Made by a program: the position numbers and the translations under genes
Shown: one piece after another, positions 1 to 9,116 of the stretch
Layout: each line of letters starts with the position of its first letter
Numbering within the stretch: position 1 is the stretch's first letter
The notes under the pieces: generated by a model
Databases searched by the model: none
Told to the model about the DNA's origin: nothing
What the model saw: only the letters and a program-made list of their open reading frames with translations
Source of the DNA: Pseudonocardia terrae
GTDB lineage: Bacteria; Actinomycetota; Actinomycetes; Mycobacteriales; Pseudonocardiaceae
Length of the DNA stretch: 47,056 bases
Direction of reading: 5' to 3'
NCBI RefSeq assembly: GCF_021343995.1
Contig: NZ_JAJTTE010000051.1
Location: 1 to 47,056, forward strand

Positions 1-64
1 CAGCGCCGACAGCGCCGACAGCGCCGACAGCGCCGACAGCGCCGACAGCGCCGACAGCGCCGAC
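1..64 (+). repeat. 9-bp tandem repeat, seven copies
   Basis: Seven perfect copies of the unit AGCGCCGAC fill 2-64 and may continue upstream of the window. In the cdsA frame each copy encodes Ser-Ala-Asp. The length is a multiple of three, so gain or loss of units keeps the frame. Confidence 0.9.
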
Positions 65-1042
65 CACGAGGCCGACCACGAGGGCGACGAGCGGGCCGAC
101 GGTGCCGGCTCCTCGGCCGCCGCGGCCGAGACGCCTCCGGTGACCTCGGACCTGCCCGGCTCAGGGCTGCCGGGCACGCCGTCGGCACCGCCGTCGCGTT
201 CGGGGCGGCTCGGGCGCAACCTCGCCGCCGCCATCGCGGTCGGGCTGTCGCTGGGGGCGGTCATCCTGGCGTCGCTGCTGGTGCAGCGGCAGGCGTTCAT
301 CATCGTCCTGGCCGCGGCCACCGCGGTCGGCACCTGGGAGCTCGCCGGCGCGTTCCGGCGCAGCACGGCGCAGATCAAGGTCCCGCTCCCGGTCCTGCTG
401 GTCGGCGGCCAGGCGATGGTCTGGCTGGCGTGGCCGTTCGGCCTCCGCGGCTCCGCGGTGGCCTTCGCGGTCACGGTCCTGGTCTCGCTCCTCTGGCGCA
501 TGGGCTTCGGCGCGCGGGGGAGCGGCGCCCACGCCGCGGACGGCTTCCTGCGCGACGTCGGCGCCGGCATCTTCTCCGCCGCCTATGTGCCCTTCTTCGT
601 CTCCTTCGCCACGCTCCTCGTGCTCCCCGAGGACGGCGTCGGCCGGGTGCTCACGTTCATGATCTGCGTGGTCGCCTCCGACGTCGGCGGCTACGCGGCC
701 GGGGTCGTCGCCGGCCGGCACCCGATGGCCCCCCGGATCAGCCCGAAGAAGTCCTGGGAGGGCTTCGGGGGTTCGCTGCTGGCCGGCATGATCGCGGGCG
801 CGCTGTCCGTCCTCCTGCTGCTCGACGGCGTCTGGTGGCTGGGTGCGATCCTCGGCGCGGTCCTGGTCGTCACCGCCACGCTGGGCGACCTCACCGAGTC
901 GATGATCAAGCGCGACCTGGGGATCAAGGACATGGGCACGTTGTTGCCCGGCCACGGCGGCCTGATGGACCGGATGGACTCGATGCTGCCCGCGGCGTTC
1001 GTCTCGTGGGCCCTCCTGAGCCTCTTCGTGCCGGTCGCATGA
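2..1042 (+). CDS. cdsA: Phosphatidate cytidylyltransferase, 5' end outside window
   Basis: Makes CDP-diacylglycerol from phosphatidate and CTP at the cytoplasmic membrane, the branch point of phospholipid synthesis. The C-terminus carries the family signature: SMIKRDLGIKD followed by PGHGGLMDRMDS. Several hydrophobic segments precede it. The frame is open to the left edge with no stop. GTG at 140 could serve as a start, but no ribosome binding site or -10 box stands before it, so the gene probably begins upstream of the window. In that case the visible protein starts with seven Ser-Ala-Asp repeats and a short His/Glu/Asp-rich stretch, a disordered cytoplasmic tail before the first membrane helix. 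The function is secure; the true start is unknown. Confidence 0.9.
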   Translation, partial: SADSADSADSADSADSADSADHEADHEGDERADGAGSSAAAAETPPVTSDLPGSGLPGTPSAPPSRSGRLGRNLAAAIAVGLSLGAVILASLLVQRQAFIIVLAAATAVGTWELAGAFRRSTAQIKVPLPVLLVGGQAMVWLAWPFGLRGSAVAFAVTVLVSLLWRMGFGARGSGAHAADGFLRDVGAGIFSAAYVPFFVSFATLLVLPEDGVGRVLTFMICVVASDVGGYAAGVVAGRHPMAPRISPKKSWEGFGGSLLAGMIAGALSVLLLLDGVWWLGAILGAVLVVTATLGDLTESMIKRDLGIKDMGTLLPGHGGLMDRMDSMLPAAFVSWALLSLFVPVA

Positions 1043-1094
1043 CTCTCGCGCCCCGGACGGCCGTGACCCGCACGGCAGCAACCCGGACGGCCTT

Positions 1095-1820
1095 ATGAGG
1101 TACAAGGGCTTCGGCGGGCAGCTCAAGACCGGCCCCGCCATCCCCAGCCCCAACATCTGGCACTGGCCGGACGTGTACGAGCGCGAGAACCGCGCGCAGG
1201 ACGCCGACGGCGTGCTCTGGGCGGCCCTGCGCGCCGCGGCACCGTGGGCGGGCCTCGACGTCGTCGACGTCGGCTGCGGGGACGGCTTCCACCTCCCGCA
1301 CTTCGCGGAGGAGGCCCGCTCGGTCGTCGGGGTCGAGCCGCACCCGCCGCTGGTCGAGCGCGCCCGGCGGCGCGGGTACGAGGTGCTGCGCGGGGGAGCG
1401 GAGGCACTCCCGCTGCCCGACGCGTGCGCCGACGTCGTGCACGCCCGCACCGCCTACTTCTTCGGCGAGGGCTGCGAGCCGGGGCTCGCGGAGGCCGACC
1501 GGGTGCTCCGGCCGGGTGGCGTGCTCGCGATCGTCGACCTCGACTTCACCGTGCCGCCCTACGGCGACTGGCTGCGTGCCGACCTGCCCCGCTACGACCC
1601 GGCGGCGGTCGAGCGGTTCTTCGTGCGGCAGGGCTTCACACAGCAGCGCCTCACCTCGACCTGGCGCTTCCCGGACCGGGCGACGCTCGAGGCGGTCCTG
1701 CGGATCGAGTTCGCCCCCGCGACCGCGGCCCGCGCGATCGCGGAGACGACGTGCCTGACCATCCCGGTGGGCTACCGCCTGCACATCCGCCGCAGGCCCG
1801 CCGGGATCATCACCGCCTGA
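1095..1820 (+). CDS. Class I SAM-dependent methyltransferase
   Basis: 241 residues. The SAM-binding motif I reads VVDVGCGDGFHLP near residues 56-68, followed by an acidic strand end (VVGVEP) and the post-motif DVVHARTAYFF and LRPGGVLAIVDLD, the usual order of a Rossmann-fold methyltransferase of the Methyltransf_11 type. The N-terminal part (PNIWHWPDVYERENRAQD) is not a catalytic motif and could be a substrate cap. The substrate cannot be told from sequence. It lies 52 bp after cdsA on the same strand and ends convergent with the Rieske gene. The ATG at 1095 is the first good start and gives a full-length domain. Confidence 0.8.
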   Translation: MRYKGFGGQLKTGPAIPSPNIWHWPDVYERENRAQDADGVLWAALRAAAPWAGLDVVDVGCGDGFHLPHFAEEARSVVGVEPHPPLVERARRRGYEVLRGGAEALPLPDACADVVHARTAYFFGEGCEPGLAEADRVLRPGGVLAIVDLDFTVPPYGDWLRADLPRYDPAAVERFFVRQGFTQQRLTSTWRFPDRATLEAVLRIEFAPATAARAIAETTCLTIPVGYRLHIRRRPAGIITA

Positions 1821-1840
1821 CCCTCGGGCCCGGCTCAGGC
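1815..1840. terminator. Possible bidirectional hairpin between convergent genes
   Basis: GCCTGA at 1815-1820 and TCAGGC at 1835-1840 form an inverted repeat. Each arm contains the stop codon of one convergent gene. The loop is GC-rich and there is no T-tract, so termination is only plausible. Confidence 0.4.
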
Positions 1841-2314
1841 CAGCGTGATCTGGCCACCGGACACCGTGACGGTCGCCGACGACAGCGCCCGCGGGGCCGG
1901 GCCCTTCAGCACCTTGCCCTGGAGGTCGTAGGTGCTGCCGTGACACGGGCAGACCAGCGTGGCGCCCTGCACCCCGGTCACGGTGCAGCCCTGGTGCGTG
2001 CAGACCGCGGACAAGCCGACGTAGTTTCCCGCAGTCGGCTGTGTGACGATCACCTTCTGGTCGGGGAACACCTCCGCGCCGCCCACCGGAACGCTCGATG
2101 CCGGGCCCAGCGTGATGGCCGCGGGCGCCGCCGCCGGCGCCGCGCCGCCGCCGGTGCCGGAGGCGCTGGTGCTCGTGCTGCCGGAACCGCCGCCGGAACA
2201 GCCGGCGGCCAGAAGCCCGATCCCGACGGCGGCGGCGCCCGCCCCGGCGACGGCGGCGCGCCGGGTCAACACCGGGGCGGTCGGGGTGGTCGTGGCCTCA
2301 CGCTTCTCGGACAT
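1835..2314 (-). CDS. Rieske [2Fe-2S] lipoprotein
   Basis: 159 residues. The N-terminus has a twin-arginine type signal (TRRAAVAGAG) ending in a lipobox LLAAGC, so the protein is probably exported folded and lipid-anchored. A Ser/Thr/Gly/Ala-rich linker follows. The C-terminal domain has both Rieske cluster boxes, CTHQGC and CPCHGS, giving two Cys and two His ligands. It resembles small actinobacterial 'ubiquinol-cytochrome c reductase iron-sulfur subunit-like' proteins, which act as electron carriers with unknown partners. The ATG at 2314 is chosen over a longer frame (to 2386) because GGGGGGAG stands just before it and the signal peptide then begins at the N-terminus. Confidence 0.85.
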   Translation of the reverse strand: MSEKREATTTPTAPVLTRRAAVAGAGAAAVGIGLLAAGCSGGGSGSTSTSASGTGGGAAPAAAPAAITLGPASSVPVGGAEVFPDQKVIVTQPTAGNYVGLSAVCTHQGCTVTGVQGATLVCPCHGSTYDLQGKVLKGPAPRALSSATVTVSGGQITLA

Positions 2315-2462
2315 GTCGGCTCCCCCCAGGGATCGGCCAGCAACGTGGTGGTCCCGGTCACCATGACACGACCCGCCTGAGATCACGCTGTGCGGAACGC
2401 CGAGCGGTCGCGCAGCGCCGGGCCGTGCCCCCGCCGGGTGACGGTCTCGCTACCGTGGCGGC

Positions 2463-3020
2463 ATGAGCCGAACCGTGCGTGCCGTCTCCGGCATCCCCCT
2501 GCCGCAGCTGGAGATCCTGCTGGGCGGCGCGGGCTGGGTCGCGGGCTCGCTCGGCTTCGGTGCGGGGGGCGGCACGCTGGTCATGGCCGCGGGCCTGCTG
2601 CTCACCGGGTGGTTGTTCACCACCGTCCGGCGCCGCCAGAGCCTCGGCGCGCGCCTGGACCGCGGGCTCCGCACCCGCGTGCTGCGACTCGGCGTCGCCG
2701 TGGGGGTGGTGCTGGTCGTGGTGGGCATCGGGCTGCCGCTGATCGGGCAGGGCTGGGGCGAGCTGACGGTGCCGGCCGGGGCCGCGGTGGTCGGCGCGGG
2801 GCTGTGCTCGCTGTCGACGCTGCTCGGCGAGCGGTCGTTCGTGGCCGTCGGCGGCCTGCTGGTCGTGCTCGGCGCCGTCGGGTGCCTGCTCGCGCTGAAC
2901 ACCGGGGGCGCCGCGCTGCCGCTCGGCGTCGTCGGGCTCGGCGGCGCTGCGGTCCTGTGGCTCACCGGCGTCCGCCGGATCGGGTTGGTCGAGGAGCTCC
3001 GCGCGCGCGTCGGCCGCTGA
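2463..3020 (+). CDS. Multi-spanning membrane protein of unknown function
   Basis: 185 residues, mostly Gly, Ala, Val and Leu, with about six hydrophobic segments and short basic loops (RRRQSLGARLDRG and a basic C-terminus ELRARVGR). No catalytic motif or known domain is recognised. TACCGT at 2451-2456 stands six bases before the ATG, which suggests a leaderless transcript. The gene sits 148 bp from the divergent Rieske gene and upstream of rlmN. Confidence 0.7.
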   Translation: MSRTVRAVSGIPLPQLEILLGGAGWVAGSLGFGAGGGTLVMAAGLLLTGWLFTTVRRRQSLGARLDRGLRTRVLRLGVAVGVVLVVVGIGLPLIGQGWGELTVPAGAAVVGAGLCSLSTLLGERSFVAVGGLLVVLGAVGCLLALNTGGAALPLGVVGLGGAAVLWLTGVRRIGLVEELRARVGR

Positions 3021-3163
3021 CCGCGCGCACGGATCGAACGCGGAAGAGGCGCGGAAGAGACGCGGAAGAGACGAGGGACACGCGGGGACGAACCGCACCC
3101 GGAGGCGGCGCCGGTCACGGCCCGGCCCGGCCACGCCGGTGCGGATGGCACACTGGAAGGGCC

Positions 3164-4276
3164 ATGTCGACTTCCCTGCCCCTGGTCTTCGACGCGCCGA
3201 AGCGCGCGACCCCGCCCCGCCACCTCGCCGACCTCGATCCCGCCGAGCGCAAGGCGGCGGTGACGGAGCTCGGGCTGCCCGGCTTCCGGGCCGACCAGCT
3301 GGCGCGGCACTACTTCGGCAGGTTGACCGCCGACCTCGACGAGATGACCGACCTCCCGGCCGCCGCCCGTGCCCAGCTCACGGCGCTGCTGCCGCCGCTG
3401 GTCGAGACCGTCACCGAGCAGGTCTGCGACGCCGGGCAGACCCGCAAGACGCTCTGGCGCGGTCACGACGGCACGCTGGCCGAGTCCGTCCTCATGGGCT
3501 ACCCGGAGCGCACGACGGTCTGCATCTCCAGCCAGGCCGGCTGCGGCATGGCCTGCCCCTTCTGCGCCACCGGCCAGGGCGGGCTGCAGCGCAACCTGTC
3601 CACCGCCGAGATCGTCGACCAGGTGCGGCAGGCCGCGCGCACGGCGCAGGAGGGCGCGCTGGGCGAGCCGCGGCGGCTGTCCAACATCGTGTTCATGGGC
3701 ATGGGCGAGCCGCTCGCGAACTACAAGCGGGTCGTCGCCGCGCTGCGCCGGATCACCGAGCCGGCGCCGAGCGGTCTCGGGATCTCCCCGCGCGGGGTCA
3801 CGGTGTCGACCGTCGGGCTCGTCCCGGCGATCGACAAGCTGGCGCGGGAGGGGCTGCCGGTCACCCTGGCGATCTCCCTGCACACCCCGGACGACGAGCT
3901 GCGCGACACCCTGGTCCCGGTCAACAACCGGTGGAAGGTCGCCGAGGTCCTCGACGCCGGGCGGCGCTACGCCCAGACGACCGGCCGTCGGATCAGCATC
4001 GAGTACGCGCTGATCCGGGACGTGAACGACCAGCCCTGGCGCGCCGACCTGCTGGGGAAGCTGCTGCGCCAGCGCATCGGGACCAAGCGGGTGCACGTGA
4101 ACCTCATCCCGCTCAACCCGACCCCGGGCAGCGAGTGGGACGCCAGCCCCAAGCCCGTCGAGCGCGAGTTCGTGCGTCGGGTGCAGGCCGCCGGCGTGTC
4201 CTGCACGGTCCGCGACACCCGCGGCCAGGAGATCGACGCCGCCTGCGGTCAGCTCGCCGCCACCGCCCGCGCCTGA
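3164..4276 (+). CDS. rlmN: Dual-specificity 23S rRNA/tRNA adenine-C2 methyltransferase RlmN
   Basis: 370 residues, the normal size. A radical-SAM enzyme that methylates C2 of adenosine in 23S rRNA (A2503 in E. coli numbering) and in some tRNAs. The CX3CX2C cluster motif is at residues 127-134 (CGMACPFC). Further family marks are FMGMGEPLANY, ISLHTPDDELRDTLVPVNN, HVNLIPLNP and a C-terminal Cys in DAACGQL, the expected methyl-carrying cysteine region. The ATG at 3164 follows GGAAGG; the open frame extends far upstream but without family similarity. Its place after cdsA matches the mycobacterial gene order. Confidence 0.95.
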   Translation: MSTSLPLVFDAPKRATPPRHLADLDPAERKAAVTELGLPGFRADQLARHYFGRLTADLDEMTDLPAAARAQLTALLPPLVETVTEQVCDAGQTRKTLWRGHDGTLAESVLMGYPERTTVCISSQAGCGMACPFCATGQGGLQRNLSTAEIVDQVRQAARTAQEGALGEPRRLSNIVFMGMGEPLANYKRVVAALRRITEPAPSGLGISPRGVTVSTVGLVPAIDKLAREGLPVTLAISLHTPDDELRDTLVPVNNRWKVAEVLDAGRRYAQTTGRRISIEYALIRDVNDQPWRADLLGKLLRQRIGTKRVHVNLIPLNPTPGSEWDASPKPVEREFVRRVQAAGVSCTVRDTRGQEIDAACGQLAATARA

Positions 4277-4299
4277 GAGGGAACGCCCGAGAACGAGCG

Positions 4300-4327
4300 G
4301 GCCCGCCCACCCGGAGGTGGACGGGCC
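4300..4327. terminator. Bidirectional hairpin terminator between rlmN and the ABC ATPase gene
   Basis: GGCCCG and CCACC (4300-4311) pair with GGTGG and CGGGCC (4316-4327) around a CGGA loop, with one mismatch. It lies between two convergent stop codons. There is no T-tract, as is common in high-GC actinobacteria. Confidence 0.65.
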
Positions 4328-4342
4328 GCGCCTCCCGGCGCC

Positions 4343-5431
<1,089 letters not shown>

Positions 5432-5461
5432 GACGGGCCTCCTTCACTGGACTGGCCCCGG

Positions 5462-6340
5462 TCACTTCACGGCTCCGAAGGAGAGGCCCTGGACGAGCTT
5501 GTTCTGCGCGATCCACCCGGCGATGACGACGGGCAGCGCGGCCAGGGTGGCCGCGGCGCACAGCTTGGCGAAGTACAGCCCCTCGGAGGTGATGAACCCG
5601 ACGAGGAACACCGGCACCGTCGCGGCCCGCGCCGCCGTGAGGTTGACGGCGAAGAAGAACTCGTTCCACGCGAAGATCACGCAGATCAGCGCGGTGGCCG
5701 CCATGCCGGGGGAGATGACCGGGAGCACGACCTCGCGCAACGAGCGTGCGGTCGACGCCCCGTCCATGCTCGCCGCCTCCAGGAGCTCCTTGGGGACCTC
5801 CTGGAAGAACGACCGCATCATCCACACGGCGATCGGCAGGTTCATCGCCGTGTAGAGGACGATCAGCGTCCAGATGTTGTCGAGCATCCCGATGTCGTTG
5901 ACGACGACGTAGATCGGCACGATCGCCGCGACGACCGGGAGCATCTTCGTGGAGATGAAGAAGAACAGGACGTCCTGCACCTTCTTCACCGGGCGCAGCG
6001 ACACCGCGAACGCCGCCGGCGTGGCCAGCACCAGCACCAGGATCGTCGAGACGACCGTGGCGAACAGCGAGTTGAGCAGGTACGGGCCGATGCCGGCGTC
6101 GAACACCGCCCGGAACTGGTCCAGTGTCGGCGTGAAGAACAGCTTCGGCGGCGTGGTGTAGGCGTCGGCCTCCTGCTTGAAGGCCGTGAGCACCATCCAC
6201 AGGATCGGGAAGAAGAACCCGATGCCGACGATCCAGGCCAGCACGGTCAGCAGGCTCGCGCCGACCCGGCCCTTCCTCGCGGGCGCCAGGTCCTGCGTGC
6301 TCGGCGTGGCGGGCCGTTCGGTGGTGGTGGGGGCGGCCAT
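5462..6340 (-). CDS. Carbohydrate ABC transporter permease (MalG type)
   Basis: 292 residues with six predicted membrane helices. The EAA loop that docks the ATPase is visible as EAASMDGASTARSLREVVLPVISPG. The N-terminal Pro/Thr-rich segment is cytoplasmic and probably disordered. The ATG at 6340 shares one base with the stop of the first permease gene (TGATG), so the two are translationally coupled and should be made in equal amounts. The open frame runs further upstream, but only inside the preceding gene. Confidence 0.92.
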   Translation of the reverse strand: MAAPTTTERPATPSTQDLAPARKGRVGASLLTVLAWIVGIGFFFPILWMVLTAFKQEADAYTTPPKLFFTPTLDQFRAVFDAGIGPYLLNSLFATVVSTILVLVLATPAAFAVSLRPVKKVQDVLFFFISTKMLPVVAAIVPIYVVVNDIGMLDNIWTLIVLYTAMNLPIAVWMMRSFFQEVPKELLEAASMDGASTARSLREVVLPVISPGMAATALICVIFAWNEFFFAVNLTAARAATVPVFLVGFITSEGLYFAKLCAAATLAALPVVIAGWIAQNKLVQGLSFGAVK

Positions 6341-7281
6341 CACGTCTCCTCCCCTCCGGAGAAGCTGCGGAAGATCAACCGCAGGGCGAACGTGGCGACG
6401 ATGATCGTGGCGACCACGACGACCACGCCCATCGCGGCCGACTGTCCGATGTCGAAGCCCAGGAACGCGCGCTGGTAGATGTAGAAGGGCAGGTTCGCGC
6501 TGGCGGTACCCGGGCCGCCCTGGGTCATCATGTAGATGGCGTCGAACGTGTTGATCAGGTAGATCGCGCCGAGGACGATGCCCAGCTCGATGAACCGTCG
6601 CAGGTGCGGGATCGTCACCTCGCGGAAGACGCCCCACGAGGTCGCGCCGTCCACCCGGGCCGCCTCCAGCACGTCGTGCGGCTGGCTCTGCAGGCCCGCG
6701 AGGATCAGCAGCATCATGAACGGCGTCCACTGCCAGACCAGGGCGACCATGACCGAGGTCAGCGGGAACGTCGAGATCCAGTCCGTGGCACCCACCCCGA
6801 AGGGCGACAGCACGAAGTTGATCAGGCCGTAGGTCGGGTCGAACAGGACCGTCTTCCACAGCAGCGCGGCCGCGACCGGCGTGATGAGGAACGGCGTGAT
6901 CAGCAGCGTGCGGATGAACCCCCGGCCGAGGAAGGCCCGGTCCAGGAGCAGGGCGAACAGCAGCCCCAGGATCAGCGAGAACAGCACCGAGCCCGCGGTG
7001 AGCAGGACGGTGTTGAGGGCGACCTGGCGGAACTGGCTGTCCGTGAACACCAGGATGTAGTTGTCGATCCCCACGAACTGCCGGCTGCCCGGGCGCACCA
7101 GGTTCCAGGACTGCAGCGAGTAGTAGATCGTGAACAGGAACGGCAGCTGCGTGACGATGATCGTGAAGACCAGCGCCGGCAGCAGCGGGGCGCGGCGGAC
7201 CCATCCGTCGGCCCGCGATCCCGGTCCGCGGTCCGGCCGGCGGGGCGTGAGCTCCGCGGGCCGTTCGGCCGTGACCGTCAT
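6340..7281 (-). CDS. Carbohydrate ABC transporter permease (MalF type)
   Basis: 313 residues. Six hydrophobic helices follow a charged N-terminal tail. The EAA loop is EAARVDGATSWGVFREVTIPHLR, and the C-terminal half contains the usual sugar-permease phrase NTFDAIYMMTQGGPGTAS. It pairs with the MalG-type subunit to form the membrane channel. It lies 100 bp after the binding-protein gene in the same direction. Confidence 0.92.
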   Translation of the reverse strand: MTVTAERPAELTPRRPDRGPGSRADGWVRRAPLLPALVFTIIVTQLPFLFTIYYSLQSWNLVRPGSRQFVGIDNYILVFTDSQFRQVALNTVLLTAGSVLFSLILGLLFALLLDRAFLGRGFIRTLLITPFLITPVAAALLWKTVLFDPTYGLINFVLSPFGVGATDWISTFPLTSVMVALVWQWTPFMMLLILAGLQSQPHDVLEAARVDGATSWGVFREVTIPHLRRFIELGIVLGAIYLINTFDAIYMMTQGGPGTASANLPFYIYQRAFLGFDIGQSAAMGVVVVVATIIVATFALRLIFRSFSGGEET

Positions 7282-7381
7282 GTCTCCACCTCCTCGGGAG
7301 TGCCGGCCGCGGCGGGGCGCTCGCCGCCGCCTGCGTCCCGACGGCTACGGAGCCGAGCGGGTGGGTGTCCGGTCCGAGCGG

Positions 7382-8815
7382 TCATGAGCCCGCCCCCTGT
7401 CGCTGGTAGGACTCGCCGACGGTCGTGGCGTAGACCTGTGCCTGGTCCAGCGCCTCGTCCGTCGACTTCTGGCCGGCGATGGCCGCCGAGAGCTGCTGGC
7501 TGACCCGCGTCCCCAGGTCCTGGAACTCGGGGATCGCGAGGAACTGCACGCCGGTGTAGGGCACCGGCTCGACGGTCGGCTTGTTCTGGTCGGCCTTCGC
7601 GATGGCGTCGAGCGTCGGCCCGGCGTAGAGCTTCGACGTCTCGATGTACTGCGGGATCTGGTAGGTCGACTGGCGCGCGCCCGGCGGGACGTGCTGCCAG
7701 CCGAGCTGCTGACCGACCATCGGCCCGTACTCCTTGCTGGTCATCCAGGACAGGAACTTCCAGGTGTCGGCGGTGCTGCCCTTCTCGTCCGCGGTCTTCG
7801 GGATCGCCAGCGACCAGCTGTAGAGCCAGCCGGAGTCGGGCTTCTCCACGATCGGCGCCGGCGCGTAGCCGACCTTGCCGGCGACCCGGCTCTCCTGCGG
7901 GTTCTCGACGATGCCCGCGGCGACCGTGGCGTCGTACCACATGGCCGCGTTGCCCTGGCTGAACTGCGTGCCGCACTCGCTGAACCCGCTGGTCGCCGCG
8001 CCGGGCTCGCCGTACTTGCGGACCAGGTCGACGTAGAAGTTCGCGGCCTGGCGGAACTGCGGCGAGGTGAGCTGGGCGTTCCACTTCTCGTCGTACCAGC
8101 GGGCGCCGAAGGTGTTGGCGACGGTGTCGAACGGCGCCATGACCTCGCCCCAGCCGGGCTTGCCGCGCAGGCAGATGCCGGCCATGCCCTTCGCCGGGTC
8201 GTCCAGCTTCTGGGCCGCGGAGGCCACGTCCTGCCAGGTCGGCTGGGCGGGCATCTCGATGCCGGCCTGCTGGAAGAGGTCCTTGCGGTACATCAGGAAG
8301 GACGACTCGCCGTAGAACGGCACGGAGTACATGTGGCCGTCGGGTCCGGAGAGGGCCGCCCGGACGGCCGGGATGAAGTCGTTCTCGTCGTAGCCCGGGG
8401 TGGCGGCCATGAGCGGGTCGAGATTGACCAGCCAGCCGTTGGCGGCCCACTGCGGCGTCTCGTAGTTCGAGATCATCACCGCGTCGAACTCGCCGCCGCC
8501 GGTCGACACCGAGGCCGTGATCTTCGCGCGGGCCTCGTTCTCCGACAGGCTCACGAACTTCAGCCGGATGCCCGGGTTCTGCTGCTCGAACTGCGAGGAC
8601 AGCTTGATCGCGTCCTGCATCTGCGGGTTGGAGACGATCGCGATGGTGATCGTCTTCTGGTCGGGGCCCCCGCCACCGAGGTCGCCTGCGCCGGCACACC
8701 CGGAGAGGGCGAGCGCCAGGACGGCGAGCAGCGCGAGCGGGCCGGACCGGGCCGGCCGGAGACGGCCCGGGGTGCGACGGGGCGGTCGGTCGGATCTCCT
8801 GTGCGGTGGGGCCAC
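7382..8815 (-). CDS. Sugar/polyol ABC transporter substrate-binding lipoprotein
   Basis: 477 residues. An Arg-rich N-terminus, a hydrophobic core and the lipobox LALSGC give an exported lipoprotein. The mature part is a type I extracellular solute-binding domain (VPFYGESSFLMYRKDLF, a hinge region typical of the family). The phrase MISNYETPQWAANGWLVNL resembles polyol-binding proteins of the SmoE/MtlE type, so mannitol, sorbitol or a similar polyol is the best guess. I infer this from memory of the family, not a search. The GTG start at 8815 is chosen because AGGAGG stands just before it; the frame is open to 8935 but that stretch is not signal-like. First gene of the transporter operon. Confidence 0.88.
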   Translation of the reverse strand: MAPPHRRSDRPPRRTPGRLRPARSGPLALLAVLALALSGCAGAGDLGGGGPDQKTITIAIVSNPQMQDAIKLSSQFEQQNPGIRLKFVSLSENEARAKITASVSTGGGEFDAVMISNYETPQWAANGWLVNLDPLMAATPGYDENDFIPAVRAALSGPDGHMYSVPFYGESSFLMYRKDLFQQAGIEMPAQPTWQDVASAAQKLDDPAKGMAGICLRGKPGWGEVMAPFDTVANTFGARWYDEKWNAQLTSPQFRQAANFYVDLVRKYGEPGAATSGFSECGTQFSQGNAAMWYDATVAAGIVENPQESRVAGKVGYAPAPIVEKPDSGWLYSWSLAIPKTADEKGSTADTWKFLSWMTSKEYGPMVGQQLGWQHVPPGARQSTYQIPQYIETSKLYAGPTLDAIAKADQNKPTVEPVPYTGVQFLAIPEFQDLGTRVSQQLSAAIAGQKSTDEALDQAQVYATTVGESYQRQGAGS

Positions 8816-8963
8816 GGTGCCCTCCTGGTCGGTCGCGGTCGTCGGCCCGCCGCGGCCGGGGGGCCCGGAGGCCGCCCCGGTGGACCGCGGCGAGACCGAC
8901 GTGTCTTCGCGGGCAGCCGTCGTGCAGACCCGCAATGAACGTGTCCCATGTCACGCCGGAACT

Positions 8964-8969
8964 ACGCTA
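8964..8969 (-). promoter_or_regulatory. Possible promoter of the ABC transporter operon
   Basis: On the minus strand TAGCGT (plus 8964-8969) fits the actinobacterial TANNNT -10 pattern. TTGCGC, 18 bases upstream and inside the palindrome at 8979-9000, could serve as the -35 box. The operator would then cover the -35 region. Confidence 0.4.
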
Positions 8970-8978
8970 AGGGGAAGT

Positions 8979-9000
8979 TAAGCGCTTGCGCAACCGCTTA
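8979..9000. promoter_or_regulatory. Palindromic operator between the ABC operon and the LacI gene
   Basis: A 22-bp palindrome: outer arms TAAGCG and CGCTTA, core TTGCGCAA, with ten of eleven base pairs symmetric around 8989.5. The central CG and the length are typical of LacI-family operators. TATACT at 9006-9011 just to the right could be the -10 box of the regulator gene, so one site may control both directions. The rest of the 301-bp intergenic stretch 8816-9116 shows nothing else I recognise. Confidence 0.75.
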
Positions 9001-9116
9001 CGTTCTATACTTCGAGCGTTCGGGTGACGTGGCTCACGCGTCGACGGCGCCCCCGCGGCCGGACGTCCGGGGCGGGCACCGGTCAGCCGCCCGGAGCCGG
9101 GGAGCGGGAGGTGCGC

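Noticed and set aside
140..1042. cdsA starting at GTG 140
   Set aside because: No ribosome binding site or -10 box precedes it, and the frame is open to the window edge. Kept only as an alternative.
161..1450. Long minus-strand open frame opposite cdsA and the methyltransferase gene
   Set aside because: Arg/Pro/Ala-rich shadow of high-GC coding sequence; the plus-strand genes have clear family motifs.
8816..8935. Upstream extension of the substrate-binding protein gene
   Set aside because: An AGGAGG site directly precedes GTG 8815; the extension would push the signal peptide 40 residues inward.
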